From: Gimesia benthica
Lineage (GTDB): Bacteria > Planctomycetota > Planctomycetia > Planctomycetales > Planctomycetaceae
DNA: 64,000 nucleotides
Direction: 5' to 3'
NCBI RefSeq assembly: GCF_009720525.1
Contig: NZ_CP043930.1
Location: 2,019,501 to 2,083,500 of the forward strand
Of this stretch, positions 1-11,844 are shown piece by piece; positions within the stretch are counted from its first letter, which is position 1; the number at the start of each line of letters is the position of its first letter. The position numbers and the translations under genes were made by a program. Below the pieces are notes generated by a model. The model saw only the letters and a program-made list of their open reading frames with translations, was not told the origin of the DNA and made no database searches.

Positions 1-939
1 TGGTCACAACTGCAGATCCCCATCGCCACCATGGCCAACGGCGACGGCCCCACCGTGCTCCTCATGGCCGGTAATCATGGAGATGAATACCCCGGCCCCA
101 TCGCCATTATGAAACTGATGAAAACCCTGCAGCTGGAACAGATTTCCGGTCGCATCATCTTCATCCCCGCGATCAACATCCCCGCTGCCAAAGCAGCCAC
201 GCGACTCTCCCCCCTGGATGGCAAAAACCTCAACCGCTGTTTTCCTGGAAACGCGGAAGGTACCGTCACCGAAATCATGGCCCACTACCTCACTACGGAG
301 ATCTTTCCCCGGGTCGATGTCGTCATCGACCTGCACACCGGCGGTCGGGGCGTTTACTTTTATCCCTGTGCCCACCTGCACCTGGTCGATGATCTCGAAC
401 AGCGCCGCCGCATGGCTCAGGCCACGCTCGCCTACAACACCGATTTCGCATTCCTCTATGCCGACATCGCCGGCAAAGGGCTGCTGCCTGTTGAAGCCGA
501 AAACATGGGAAAAACCGTCGTCACGACCGAAATGGGTGGAGGCGAAGTGACTCCGGCCAGCGTGCACCGCACGACTCAGTCCGGTTTGCACAATGTCCTG
601 ATCCACCTCAAGGTCCTGCAGGGAGAGGAACAGAGCCGCGCTGACCTCGGCCTGGCTCCCACCCGCTGGATTCAGGCTCTCGACGCCGACGACTATATGT
701 TCGCTCCCGAGTCCGGCCTGTTCGAAAGTTTCGTCGATGTGGGAGCCGACGTCTCAGCGGGACAGCCCCTGGGAGGACTCTACTTCCTCGAACGCCCGGA
801 CCGCGAGCCGACGATTATCGAAGCTCCCTCGGATGGCATCGCGATCGCCCACCGTGGCCCCACCTTAACCAGCCAGGGGGACATCCTCTTCTGTCTGGCC
901 CATGATGTGGATCCTGCTGTCCTGAAAACGTTCGAATAA
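1..939 (+). CDS. Succinylglutamate desuccinylase/aspartoacylase-family metallo-deacylase (5' end outside window)
   Basis: The reading frame is open to base 1, so the N-terminus lies to the left; 312 residues are visible. The family is zinc-dependent and removes acyl groups from N-acylated amino acids. Family landmarks are present: GNHGDE (H26 and E29, zinc ligands, counting from base 1), DLHTGG (H112, third ligand) and TEMGGG (E177, probable catalytic acid). The C-terminal third (about 220-310) is a small beta-rich lid typical of the branch that includes DoeB-like ectoine-degradation deacetylases. A Na+/solute symporter follows 32 bases later on the same strand, which suggests uptake followed by deacylation of a small amino-acid derivative. 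The exact substrate is not readable from the sequence. An in-frame ATG at 31 is internal and not the likely start. Confidence 0.85.
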   Translation, partial: WSQLQIPIATMANGDGPTVLLMAGNHGDEYPGPIAIMKLMKTLQLEQISGRIIFIPAINIPAAKAATRLSPLDGKNLNRCFPGNAEGTVTEIMAHYLTTEIFPRVDVVIDLHTGGRGVYFYPCAHLHLVDDLEQRRRMAQATLAYNTDFAFLYADIAGKGLLPVEAENMGKTVVTTEMGGGEVTPASVHRTTQSGLHNVLIHLKVLQGEEQSRADLGLAPTRWIQALDADDYMFAPESGLFESFVDVGADVSAGQPLGGLYFLERPDREPTIIEAPSDGIAIAHRGPTLTSQGDILFCLAHDVDPAVLKTFE

Positions 940-971
940 CCTCCTGTTTCTCCACCACCGGGAAGACATAC

Positions 972-2645
972 ATGACGGGTCTGGACTGGTTCATTGTCTT
1001 TTTACTGAACGGCGCTGTAATCGCCTTTGGCTTTTACCTCGCCCGCAGTACGAAATCCAGCAGCGACTGGTTTCTCGGCGGACGCTCGCTCCCCTGGTGG
1101 GGGCTGGGGCTCTCGATTTTTGCCACCAGTGTCGACAACGCCGACGCCGTCTCACTCACCGGTTACGCATACAACCACGGCATGCACATTATTACCGCAT
1201 TCACCCTCGCCAGTGTCTGCGGTGCGGTTCTGGCATCGTTCGTCGTGGTCCCGGTCCTGTATCGCGGCGGCTTCTACACCAACGCCGAATACCTGGAGAC
1301 CCGCTTTGACAAATCCATTCGCGTATTCAGCGCCCTGATTCAGATCCAGTACCGCACCAGTATGCTCGGCCTGATGATCTGGTCTATTTATCTCATGCTG
1401 CAGGGACTCCTCGATTTCACTCCCACGCAATGCTGGACGCTCATCGCGCTACTGGTCATCTTCACCGCCGCCTATACCACCTGGGGCGGACTCACCTCCG
1501 TCGTCTGGACCGATGCCCTGCAGAGCCTGATCATGATGGCCGGCGGCATCACCATATTCTACGCCGTCTGGTCCGCCACTGGCGGCTGGTCTACGATAGT
1601 CGATAACCTCTCGCAGTCCACCGACGCCAATGGACAACCGCTAATTAACTGGCTACACATCGGCCAGTTCCAGGATGCCAAATCCACCTCCCCCTATCTG
1701 ATCGTCATGGGCTGGACTATCATCGGCATGGGTTACTACACCGTCAATCACACGCAGACCATGCGGCTCATGGGAGCCCGCTCACTCTGGGATATGAAAA
1801 TGGCCGCCCTCTTCGGCTGCCTGTTGATCATGCCCATCATGATCGGCACCACCTTGATGGGAGTCATGGGCCGCGTCCTGGTTCCCGAATTCACTACTCA
1901 CTCTGGAGCCGACCAGTTATTACCGCACTTCGCTAATCAGTATCTCGCTCCCGGTTTTAAGGGTCTTGTTGTCGCCGGCATTCTATCCGCTGCCATCAGT
2001 ACTTTCGATTCCATTGGATCCGCCCTTTCGGCCCTGTTCACCCGCGACATATACGCCCGCTGGATCAAAACCGACGCCACGGAAGCCCATTACCTGAAAG
2101 CCACCCGCTGGGCGACCATCGGAATTCTACTGATGGGCTTCCTTTACATTCCTTTCATCGCCCGTTATGACAACATGATTCAGGCCTTCCGCACATTGAT
2201 TCCTGTGTTTGTGACACCATTATTTACCGTTTATATTGTAGGCGTTCTGACTCGCGTCCCGCGTCAAAGTGGGCTGGTCGGCCTCTGTGCCGGCTCCCTG
2301 TTCGGCCTGATTGGATTCATCGACCGCGTGCTGGTTGACGAACCGCTGTTCAGCCCCTGGTTGACGGAAGTCTGGTACGCGTTCCCCTGCTCAATGATCA
2401 TCACCACACTGGCCATGCTCGCGGCCACCCTCAAATGGGGCTGGCTCAAGCCGGATCAGCAACTGGAACTGCAGACACCCGCCTCACCGGAAAAACATAA
2501 CTGGCTCTCCGAAAGCCGCCAGGAACTGCTGGCCGTCAAAGAGTCACCCTTTTATAAGCCGGTTCCCCAATACCTCAACCCCAACTGGTACGCGATTCTA
2601 TTAATCGCCTTCTCCTGCTGGATCATCTTTGGACTCTTCTGGTAA
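972..2645 (+). CDS. Sodium:solute symporter (SSS family)
   Basis: This 557-residue integral membrane protein has the length and about 13-14 hydrophobic segments expected of SSS (SLC5) transporters. The N-terminal segment is followed by the conserved RSLPWWGLGLSIFAT region, and later by the WGGLTSVVWTDALQ segment typical of the family. It should couple inward Na+ flow to uptake of a small organic solute across the inner membrane. The C-terminus ends in another hydrophobic stretch (WYAILLIAFSCWIIFGLFW). It lies 32 bases behind the metallo-deacylase gene, so co-transcription and a shared substrate are likely. The substrate cannot be assigned. Confidence 0.9.
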   Translation: MTGLDWFIVFLLNGAVIAFGFYLARSTKSSSDWFLGGRSLPWWGLGLSIFATSVDNADAVSLTGYAYNHGMHIITAFTLASVCGAVLASFVVVPVLYRGGFYTNAEYLETRFDKSIRVFSALIQIQYRTSMLGLMIWSIYLMLQGLLDFTPTQCWTLIALLVIFTAAYTTWGGLTSVVWTDALQSLIMMAGGITIFYAVWSATGGWSTIVDNLSQSTDANGQPLINWLHIGQFQDAKSTSPYLIVMGWTIIGMGYYTVNHTQTMRLMGARSLWDMKMAALFGCLLIMPIMIGTTLMGVMGRVLVPEFTTHSGADQLLPHFANQYLAPGFKGLVVAGILSAAISTFDSIGSALSALFTRDIYARWIKTDATEAHYLKATRWATIGILLMGFLYIPFIARYDNMIQAFRTLIPVFVTPLFTVYIVGVLTRVPRQSGLVGLCAGSLFGLIGFIDRVLVDEPLFSPWLTEVWYAFPCSMIITTLAMLAATLKWGWLKPDQQLELQTPASPEKHNWLSESRQELLAVKESPFYKPVPQYLNPNWYAILLIAFSCWIIFGLFW

Positions 2646-2679
2646 TCCGCCACTACAGGAAAATACTCGGGACTTCCCC

Positions 2680-3522
2680 ATGCAACACTGCCTCAGACTA
2701 TCGTGGATCCCCCTGCTGATTGCCTCATTGGTCCCCCCGGGGCATGCCGCTGATCCGCCCCCACAGAAACCAGCGCCCCTCGACATCGAATTCACCGCTC
2801 GTTGTGATCAGACGACACAGCGTTACATCTTGCTGCTCCCGGAACAGTTCTCACCGGATAAGCCCCACTCGCTGCTCATCGCCCTGCACGGACACGGTTC
2901 CGACCGCTGGCAGTTTGTCAAAGATCCCCGGGGGGAATGCCGGGCGGCTCGCGACATCGCCCGCAAGTACAACCTGATCTACGTCTCCCCCGATTACCGG
3001 GCCCGCACCTCCTGGATGGGCCCCCAGGCAGAAGCCGACCTGCAACAGATCATCGAGGAACTGCAGTCGAAATATCAAATCGACCAGGTCTTCCTCTGTG
3101 GCGGCTCGATGGGTGGCTCGTCCAGCCTGACCTTCGCGGCCCTGCATCCGGAACTCATCTCCGGCGTCGCCGCCATGAACCCCACCGCCAATCATCTGGA
3201 GTACAACAATTTTCAGCCCGCGATCCAGGGCTCCTTCGGGGGCACCAAGCAGCAGATCCCGGAAGAATTTAAAAAGCGGAGTGCCGAATACTGGCCCGAA
3301 AAACTGACGATGCCCCTCAGTATCTCGGTCGGTGGAAAAGACACCAGCGTCCCCCCGGACAGTGCCCGCCGACTGATCAATATCTTGAAACAACTCAACC
3401 GAGAAGTCCTGCTGATCGACCGTCCGCATGAAGGCCACAAGACCAGCTATGACGACAGCCGCGCGATCCTGGAATTCATCATCCAGCGGGCCAATAGCAA
3501 GAAAGAAAAACCGGCGAAGTAA
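2680..3522 (+). CDS. Secreted alpha/beta hydrolase (esterase / prolyl-oligopeptidase-like)
   Basis: The protein has 280 residues. I chose the ATG at 2680 because a typical signal peptide (MQHCLRLSWIPLLIASL, cleavage near GHA-AD) starts there; an upstream ATG at 2629 lies inside the end of the symporter gene and adds an unlikely polar leader. The mature part has the alpha/beta-hydrolase layout: an oxyanion-loop LHGHGSDRW, the nucleophile elbow GGSMGG (S143), a probable acid in GGKDTS, and a late HEGH (H253 likely catalytic). It resembles the PHB-depolymerase/feruloyl-esterase-like secreted hydrolases common in planctomycetes. Substrate unknown. It lies 34 bases downstream of the symporter and could be the third gene of that operon. 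Confidence 0.85.
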   Translation: MQHCLRLSWIPLLIASLVPPGHAADPPPQKPAPLDIEFTARCDQTTQRYILLLPEQFSPDKPHSLLIALHGHGSDRWQFVKDPRGECRAARDIARKYNLIYVSPDYRARTSWMGPQAEADLQQIIEELQSKYQIDQVFLCGGSMGGSSSLTFAALHPELISGVAAMNPTANHLEYNNFQPAIQGSFGGTKQQIPEEFKKRSAEYWPEKLTMPLSISVGGKDTSVPPDSARRLINILKQLNREVLLIDRPHEGHKTSYDDSRAILEFIIQRANSKKEKPAK

Positions 3523-3529
3523 TCTCCGG

Positions 3530-4003
3530 TCACTGACCAATCTGGGTTTCGCTGCGCAACATGTTACCGCGGTTCAACAGCTCTTCAGTCGGCACCACCA
3601 CTTTGGGCTGCAGCTGATAAGTGAACTCGTGCCGGTTCGTGACTTCAAAGGGCAGCAGGTTATCCGTCACCGCGTCCAGTGGCATCCACTGATACCAGGG
3701 CGTCCGCACCTTCTGCATCACCGACTGTGTTTCATAGCCATCTTTGGTCAGCGTGATTTCGCGAGTCCCGTAATAGGTAAAATCCATCGAGACCGGCGTA
3801 TAACCGATTTCTTCCCCATCCACTTTGACCAGCGCCCCGGACGGAACCGAGCGAATTGTCATCCGGCGATGCACGCACCCGGTCTGCACCGCTGCCAGCA
3901 GCAGTAACAGCGCAAACAGCGATCCACGCTTCACATCAACCGATGCTAATCTGAATCGCGGCACAGCGGCTCTCGCAGGGAGTGTATTGACAGGGTCAGA
4001 CAT
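3530..4003 (-). CDS. PEGA-domain lipoprotein
   Basis: This 157-residue protein has a hydrophobic stretch (LFALLLLLAAVQTGC) ending in a lipobox-like Cys, so it is probably lipid-anchored. After it comes a PEGA-type beta domain (RSVPSGALVKVDGEEIGYTPV...YGTREITLTKDGYE), a surface-layer-type module that is usually extracytoplasmic. The ATG at 4003 has an AAGGT six bases upstream; a GTG just ahead of the KRGSLFALL segment is an alternative that gives a more standard signal peptide. It is convergent with the hydrolase gene, with a seven-base gap. Role unknown beyond envelope location. Confidence 0.8.
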   Translation of the reverse strand: MSDPVNTLPARAAVPRFRLASVDVKRGSLFALLLLLAAVQTGCVHRRMTIRSVPSGALVKVDGEEIGYTPVSMDFTYYGTREITLTKDGYETQSVMQKVRTPWYQWMPLDAVTDNLLPFEVTNRHEFTYQLQPKVVVPTEELLNRGNMLRSETQIGQ

Positions 4004-4410
4004 GGACCTTGAGACGAAACTTTCGACAGGACAACGTTTGTAGACAGATTCAGGAGGAATTCCTGAATGAAGAGCGGGATTCTACTTTTCTTCCCCAATC
4101 CTGCCAAGACAAATTTTGATAGTTCTTAATACAGACATTTCCTGTAAGCCATTATTTTAATAACACTTACAGAAACACTGTTTCGACAGTAAAATAATCG
4201 AAATCCGCGAACCTCGCCCCTCGACTCTGTTTCTAAACGGTCAGCAGGCCCGTTGAATCGCACTTTTAGCGAATATCGGCAATTTTTTTTGAGACAAAGC
4301 CGGGGAAGTGCCCCGGTTATCTTGAATTTCTCACGCGGTCGTGCGATAAAGTGCTCATAACTATTAAGTTATCGATTGTCGAGCCCCATGTCGACCGTCG
4401 AAAATAACAT
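4004..4410. other. 407-base intergenic region with several inverted repeats
   Basis: I see no gene here. The stretch is AT-richer than the flanks. It holds an inverted repeat centred near 4060 (ATTCAGGA...TCCTGAAT), a 14-base hairpin with a UUCG loop at 4177-4190 (ACTGT-TTCG-ACAGT), and a GC-rich hairpin at about 4300-4317 (CCGGGG...CCCCGG). The last lies upstream of tRNA-Pro and lacks a T-run, so it is not a simple terminator. It presumably includes promoters for the leftward PEGA gene and the rightward tRNA, which I cannot pinpoint. Confidence 0.4.
4177..4190. other. Perfect 5-bp hairpin with UUCG loop
   Basis: ACTGT-TTCG-ACAGT forms a short perfect inverted repeat whose loop is the very stable UUCG tetraloop. 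It stands alone between the PEGA gene and tRNA-Pro. It could be an RNA structure or a protein-binding palindrome; it may also be chance. Confidence 0.35.
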
Positions 4411-4484
4411 CGGGACGTAGCGCAGCCTGGTAGCGCGCTACACTGGGGGTGTAGAGGTCGCAGGTTCAAATCCTGTCGTCCCGA
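4411..4484 (+). tRNA. tRNA-Pro (anticodon GGG)
   Basis: A complete 74-base cloverleaf: acceptor arms CGGGACG/CGTCCCG pair fully, the D-arm is GCGC...GCGC, the anticodon stem is CTACA/TGTAG with loop CTGGGGG (anticodon GGG), and the T-arm is GCAGG-TTCAAAT-CCTGT. The discriminator base is A and CCA is not encoded. A terminator hairpin follows 11 bases later. Confidence 0.95.
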
Positions 4485-4495
4485 CTTCGTTTCAT

Positions 4496-4532
4496 AAAAA
4501 GCTCAACGTCGTTCTGGCGGTGAGCTTTTTTT
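4496..4532 (+). terminator. Rho-independent terminator of tRNA-Pro
   Basis: AAAAAGCTCA pairs with TGAGCTTTTT across a 15-base loop and runs into a T-tract, directly after the tRNA. Confidence 0.8.
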
Positions 4533-4832
4533 ACGTATTCATCCGATCTGATCTTGATTCCCTCTGATTTGAAAAGTGCCTTTGATTCCTGGCATTGAAT
4601 TTATAACAACCGATATCTGAATTAAGCTTCATTTTTTTCAAAATAGTACCCCGCTGCTAAAGCTTGAGAGAACGATTTGGCAGAATAGGATAATTCCTTT
4701 GTCAGAAGAACGCGAAACCCTCACAATGAACAGTGACAGACGCAGGTATGTATGACTCCGAAACGTATGGGAGTGAGTGCCTCACGACTGCAATTCACGA
4801 TCCTCCGTCCAATGCTCGTGAAAGGTAAAAAT
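4533..4832. other. 300-base AT-rich spacer before a lipoprotein gene
   Basis: No gene is supported. The composition is clearly AT-richer than the main coding regions. It probably contains the promoter of the 4833 gene. An in-frame upstream ATG at 4752 would add 27 residues ahead of a good signal peptide and is disregarded. Confidence 0.4.
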
Positions 4833-5381
4833 ATGAATCCATTTCGTCTGTTAGTCATGTCCATCTCCTGCTCAGTTTTTCTTTCGGCTTGTAACACCCG
4901 AGAGAGCCAGAATACACAGCAAATCACACTGAGCAATATCAAGTTCCTGGTACCTGCCAATTTAACCGTAAGCAATGCTGAAGAATTGGAAAATGGAGCG
5001 GTGTTCGAAATTGAAGGCATATGGGGTGAATTGAGAAATAATCAACTGGTTGTCATGGGCAAGAGCTATGGCGAAGTCAATGCTGGCGACGAGGTACTGT
5101 TTAAACCAGATGGAACTTTTCTGGTCAATGGCTCTCCATCAGAGTCAACTGGCCTCGCCGATAGTGCAGTTATGAAAAACGGGGTGCTTTATTTTTTCCC
5201 TGGTCGAGCTATAAAGGAATCAACAAACGACGGTGGAACTCATTTTGTTGAACTGCCTGGAGGCGCAACCTATGAATTAACGAATAGTGGTATCATTATT
5301 GAAGGACATGAGTACGGTCCTTTTTCATCCAAGACCGTTGTAAAAATTGATCCAGATGGTTCAGTTGCTTTCAATCCCTGA
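4833..5381 (+). CDS. Putative lipoprotein with an internal two-fold repeat, unknown function
   Basis: The protein has 182 residues starting at the ATG at 4833, preceded by a GAAAGGT ribosome-binding sequence. It begins with a lipoprotein signal (MNPFRLLVMSISCSVFLSAC; lipobox LSAC). The remainder is beta-rich and contains two similar halves: GKSYGEVNAGDEVLFKPDG (about residues 70-90) and GHEYGPFSSKTVVKIDPDG (about 157-175), each ending in PDG followed by hydrophobic residues and Asn. I do not recognise the family. The gene is AT-richer than its neighbours and sits in a gene-poor patch behind tRNA-Pro, which hints at different ancestry. Confidence 0.65.
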   Translation: MNPFRLLVMSISCSVFLSACNTRESQNTQQITLSNIKFLVPANLTVSNAEELENGAVFEIEGIWGELRNNQLVVMGKSYGEVNAGDEVLFKPDGTFLVNGSPSESTGLADSAVMKNGVLYFFPGRAIKESTNDGGTHFVELPGGATYELTNSGIIIEGHEYGPFSSKTVVKIDPDGSVAFNP

Positions 5382-5465
5382 ACCTGCCAATCCATCGAAC
5401 AATGAATTGATCTGGGCAACGAAGACAGGCTTTCGCCGCCGCTCTATCGCGATTGACAACTCACA

Positions 5466-5508
5466 CAACAGCCGGCCGCGGTCAATTCCGCCAGGCTGTT
5501 GTTCTTTT
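5466..5508 (+). terminator. Possible terminator of the lipoprotein gene
   Basis: CAACAGCC (5466-5473) pairs with GGCTGTTG (5494-5501), with an inner GCGG/CCGC pairing, followed by TTCTTTT. It lies about 85 bases after the lipoprotein stop. The T-tract is imperfect, so confidence is modest. Confidence 0.4.
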
Positions 5509-6100
5509 ATGCAGGCGCACCAATACGTCAACCGGAATCACGCCCTACCCTCAGTCGACCTGCTGCGTTTTCATACACTCCACACTCAGATCTGGAAAGT
5601 CCGTGCACACATCATCCACGCCGGCCTGGTTGAATAACGCTTCATGCAGCGCGGCCACTATTGCGTGCGCCGCCCTCGCCCTCCTCTTGATGAAAGCTCG
5701 GCTTTTTGTCTTTGGTGAATGGTCTCCATACTCAGCCTCTCCTCATGAATTTTTCATCGTAAGCACAGTTTTGCAGACAGACAAAGTCGGCATCCACTAT
5801 TCTCGTGCCCCCTGAGAGCTCCCTTCTGCCCACCATTGTCTGAACAGACTGAACTTGATCCGCACTTTCCGAATCGTATTGTTGTGTAATTCTGCTTCGC
5901 GCGCGAGGCGGATAATGCGTGCACCGAAACACCGCGCACAAGTCACTCAGCTTCACCTGAATCGCCGTCGATTTTTCCAGCTTTTCAGTGGAACATTCCG
6001 AACCGGTTCGTTTTATCTCGTACATTTTCAAATCATTTCGGAGCATATTCAGAGCACATTCAAACGAACTCGCAGGAACCTCAGAGGCATTCACAGATAA

Positions 6101-8470
<2,370 letters not shown>

Positions 8471-8497
8471 TATTGTCATCAACTGCCCGCGCACGGT

Positions 8498-11400
8498 TCA
8501 GGGACTCGTAGCCCACCCCAAATATTGCTGGAGATCGGCCTGGGCTTTCGCCGACAGATCGTGATTGAGCTCACGATACACGGACTGTCTCTTTCTCAGC
8601 AGCCAGTCCTTCCAAGGCACATTGGGCTCGATTTCTTCGAGTGATTCCGCAATCTGTTTCGTCCCCATGATCTCAGCGACCAGGAACCGCACCAGTTTCC
8701 TTTTATCTTCGAGTCGATACATGGCAAATGGTTCGCTGATATTTACGAAAATCGGTCCCGCCAGGCGCTTCTCAGAGGTTGCGAGTGCCAGGGCGTGTCG
8801 CAACAGAGAATCATAAATCCGCTCGAGGCCCCACGGATTCGACTTCATTAACGTAAAAGCCTGCAGCAGCGTGGTACTCCCCTCTGCTTGATCCCCCTGC
8901 TTCAATAACGCAATGGCCTGGACTGCAGCCTGCTCTGCAGCATTGCCGGTCGCCAGCTTGTCTGACAGCTCTGCCGAAATCGGGACTCCCGCCTCAGCAC
9001 AGGCATGGGCATAGACCACCCGCTCGACAGGACAGGTCTCGTCAACCCCCACCTCCCCGAACAACTCCGCTGCCTGCCTGTAATTCTGATCGAGGTAAGA
9101 CTGGTAGGCCAAACCAATGCCCTGTTCGATGCGAGAGGCCTGGGCCAGTTCCGGCATGGCCCCTCCCAGGTGAAAGTGCATTGCCAGACGACGTCTGGCG
9201 ATCGTCTCAGGAGTGCTGGAGGATGCCTCCCGGGGACGCGTATCCCCTGATTGAACGGCCAGTTCCTGCAGACGTTGCGTAGAGAATCGCGATACGCGTC
9301 CTACGGAACTCGCGAATGCATATTCAAGCAGGTTACGGTCATCGGTATTGATCAGCGACGGGTTCTGATCCAGAAACAGCTGGATCGTCTGATTGTCACA
9401 AACATAATGCGCCAGAATCCCCGACACATCCTCGGCCCGCCAGGCGAGCTTCAGCCCTTCCCTGATCACCGGGTTATTCAAACTCTGCTGGAGCGAGTCT
9501 GCATCATAAACCAGCGGACGAGGCGCTGGACTGCAGACAAGAACCATATCTCGGGCGCGGGTCCTCCAGATCTCAACCGTCGGAAATACGGAGCGCATGG
9601 TTTTGAGAACCGTCGCCACCGTCTGATCATCAACCTCGTATCCCTGCAGCCACTGCAGGAATAATCCCTCCTCCGCAAGCCTGTCAGCCGCCGAGGCGTA
9701 AAATTCCCTGGTATAGAGATTGGCAATGCCTGCCCGATAAGGATTCGAGGGTTCCGAAATGATAATGTCGTATTCTGCCGCAGAAGTCAGCAGGAATTCC
9801 CGCGCATCATTATGATAGATGTGCACATCCGGTTGGGACAGCACTCGACGATTCATCGATTCACAGCGCCGCGCCATATCGAGCACACCGGGTTCCAGTT
9901 CCACAACATCAACCGGTCCGGAAATCGCATCAGCCAGCCAGCCCACGGTTTCTCCCGTGCCCAGCCCGATCACCAGACCGGTTTTCAAGTCCGATTTTAA
10001 AACGGGTCCCAGCAGCCCCAGCCCCATCTGGGTACCAGCGTCCGTGTAGGCATTTCCGTCACTCTTTCCGTTGACAATAAAGGACAGACTGTCGGTCGCG
10101 GTGATCCCGATACTGGACTCCACCCCTTCGGTCTCCCATAACAGTTGCCTGCGTTTGGTGTTGATAAAATTCTGCTCGGCATTCCGGGTTCCGTCTTCCA
10201 GTTCTGCGCGTCCCGCTCCGATCCCGGAATGTCGCCAGGCAGCCGTCGGCCCCTGTTGCACTACTCCCAGAAGCGACAGCAGAGCCAGGCAGGACGCCAG
10301 CGAGATACCGAAACGCGAAACCTGCCACAAGCGGGAGACACAGACGATGGTCAGGCCCAGTAAAAGCAGCATCAGCACAGACAGACGCCACACACCGATG
10401 GCGTTCAATGCCGGTAGTAAAAAAAAGCCACCTGCGATGGCACCACATATCGCACCGCAGGTATTGGCCGCGAAGGTCCAGCCGACATGCTTGCCCACAT
10501 CCTGCTGTCCGCTCCCTGCCAGCGCGATCAGCACAGGAAACTGAAAACCGGAAACAAGCGCCACAGGCAGCACCACCAGGGAGCCGACCTCAAACCAGCT
10601 CCAGACCTGTTCTGCAAACGAAGAGAAGGCAGACTGTTGCTGCTGTAACACCCACATCGCGATGCGATCCCCCAACCAGAACGGAACTGCAATGCAAATT
10701 GCCTCCAGGGTGCAGGTCGTCACCAGGAGCTGATACGAGGGAGTGATCCAGCGACCAATCAGATGATACAGCAGCCCGCCAATGCCGATCCCCAGCAGCA
10801 CAATACAGAGAATCAGCCCGAAGGTATAAGTCGTCCCCCCCAGCAAAGGCCCCAGCATGCGATACCAGACAATCTCCATCTGGAAAAATACAAACCCGAC
10901 GACCGCCGCGGTGAAATACAATAGAACCGCATGGGCCCTGGGTCGTTGCACAGCAGCTTCAGACTCTGTCGTGATCAGGGGAGAGACTGACGCATCCGCT
11001 GCCTGTTGTTGATTGCCTGCTACCAGCTGCCGGGAATACCAGAAGGAGATCGCCGCCAGCAGCAGATTGACCAGGCACGCCAACCAGAGCAAAACGCGAT
11101 TGCCCAACAGTTCCAGGAGCAGAAAATTGGCCAGTCCAGCACCAAGCACAGCCCCCAGAGTATTGATCCCGTAAATGCACGCCAGGTTTCTGCGTTTGGC
11201 ATCCAGTTGACTGGTCACGGCACGGGCTGCAGCCGGCAGAGTGCCCCCCATGAAGATGGTCGGCAGGATCAGAATGGCCGTCGCCGCCAGCAGCCGGACA
11301 ATCGTGGCCACCTCAACTCCCATCGTCGATTGTCCGCCAGCACGCACATAGGCATACCGGGTCAGGTCAATCAGAAAAGGACTGAGTGCCACGCTAACAG

Positions 11401-11662
11401 CGATTGCCAGTTCGAGCAGGGCATAGAAGCGAACCGGCCGAGTGAACTGGTCAGACCGTTTTCCCAACAGGGCGTTCCCCAGTCCCAGGCCTCCCATAAA
11501 AATAGCCAGTACAGCGGAAGAGGCTAACGTCGTCGCGCCGAAAATCAGACGCAACTCCCGGATCCAGATCACCTGATAAATCAACGCGCACGCGCCGGAA
11601 AAGAACAACAGGGTTGCCAGTTTAGATGTAGACGCAGACCGTTCTGATGGAGTGCCACTCAC
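8498..11662 (-). CDS. Membrane-embedded spermidine-synthase-like fusion with a C-terminal helical (TPR-like) region
   Basis: The protein has 1054 residues from a GTG start. Residues 1 to about 460 are strongly hydrophobic with around a dozen membrane spans (LATLLFFSGACALIYQVIWIREL at the start), matching the fused MFS/spermidine-synthase-like family. About 500-760 is a Rossmann methyltransferase-like domain with VIGLGTGETVGW, DVVELEPGVLDMA, and IIISEPSNPYRAG in place of the usual polyamine-synthase active-site region. About 800-1054 is helical with TPR-like character (YQSYLDQNYRQAAELFGEVG). Aminopropyltransferase activity is not established for this fused family and the substrate is unknown. 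It converges with the hydrolase pseudogene, 27 bases away. Confidence 0.85.
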   Translation of the reverse strand: MSGTPSERSASTSKLATLLFFSGACALIYQVIWIRELRLIFGATTLASSAVLAIFMGGLGLGNALLGKRSDQFTRPVRFYALLELAIAVSVALSPFLIDLTRYAYVRAGGQSTMGVEVATIVRLLAATAILILPTIFMGGTLPAAARAVTSQLDAKRRNLACIYGINTLGAVLGAGLANFLLLELLGNRVLLWLACLVNLLLAAISFWYSRQLVAGNQQQAADASVSPLITTESEAAVQRPRAHAVLLYFTAAVVGFVFFQMEIVWYRMLGPLLGGTTYTFGLILCIVLLGIGIGGLLYHLIGRWITPSYQLLVTTCTLEAICIAVPFWLGDRIAMWVLQQQQSAFSSFAEQVWSWFEVGSLVVLPVALVSGFQFPVLIALAGSGQQDVGKHVGWTFAANTCGAICGAIAGGFFLLPALNAIGVWRLSVLMLLLLGLTIVCVSRLWQVSRFGISLASCLALLSLLGVVQQGPTAAWRHSGIGAGRAELEDGTRNAEQNFINTKRRQLLWETEGVESSIGITATDSLSFIVNGKSDGNAYTDAGTQMGLGLLGPVLKSDLKTGLVIGLGTGETVGWLADAISGPVDVVELEPGVLDMARRCESMNRRVLSQPDVHIYHNDAREFLLTSAAEYDIIISEPSNPYRAGIANLYTREFYASAADRLAEEGLFLQWLQGYEVDDQTVATVLKTMRSVFPTVEIWRTRARDMVLVCSPAPRPLVYDADSLQQSLNNPVIREGLKLAWRAEDVSGILAHYVCDNQTIQLFLDQNPSLINTDDRNLLEYAFASSVGRVSRFSTQRLQELAVQSGDTRPREASSSTPETIARRRLAMHFHLGGAMPELAQASRIEQGIGLAYQSYLDQNYRQAAELFGEVGVDETCPVERVVYAHACAEAGVPISAELSDKLATGNAAEQAAVQAIALLKQGDQAEGSTTLLQAFTLMKSNPWGLERIYDSLLRHALALATSEKRLAGPIFVNISEPFAMYRLEDKRKLVRFLVAEIMGTKQIAESLEEIEPNVPWKDWLLRKRQSVYRELNHDLSAKAQADLQQYLGWATSP

Positions 11663-11844
11663 AGATTTTCTCGCGCGTTAATGAGTCCTGCTTTTGATAT
11701 GCCCGGGCAGTCACTCTATCGCATCAATTATCAAAGATCCAGAGAGTAGTCACGTTCCCTTCACTGTATGTTTTTTCCTGCGAATCTCATAAATTCATAG
11801 TTCCATCACATATAATTTCAGTGAAATTCGAACCACTTCCGTTG

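Noticed and set aside
8498-11662. Large antisense frames opposite the spermidine-synthase-like gene
   Set aside because: Short, without domains, and explained by the codon bias of the sense gene.
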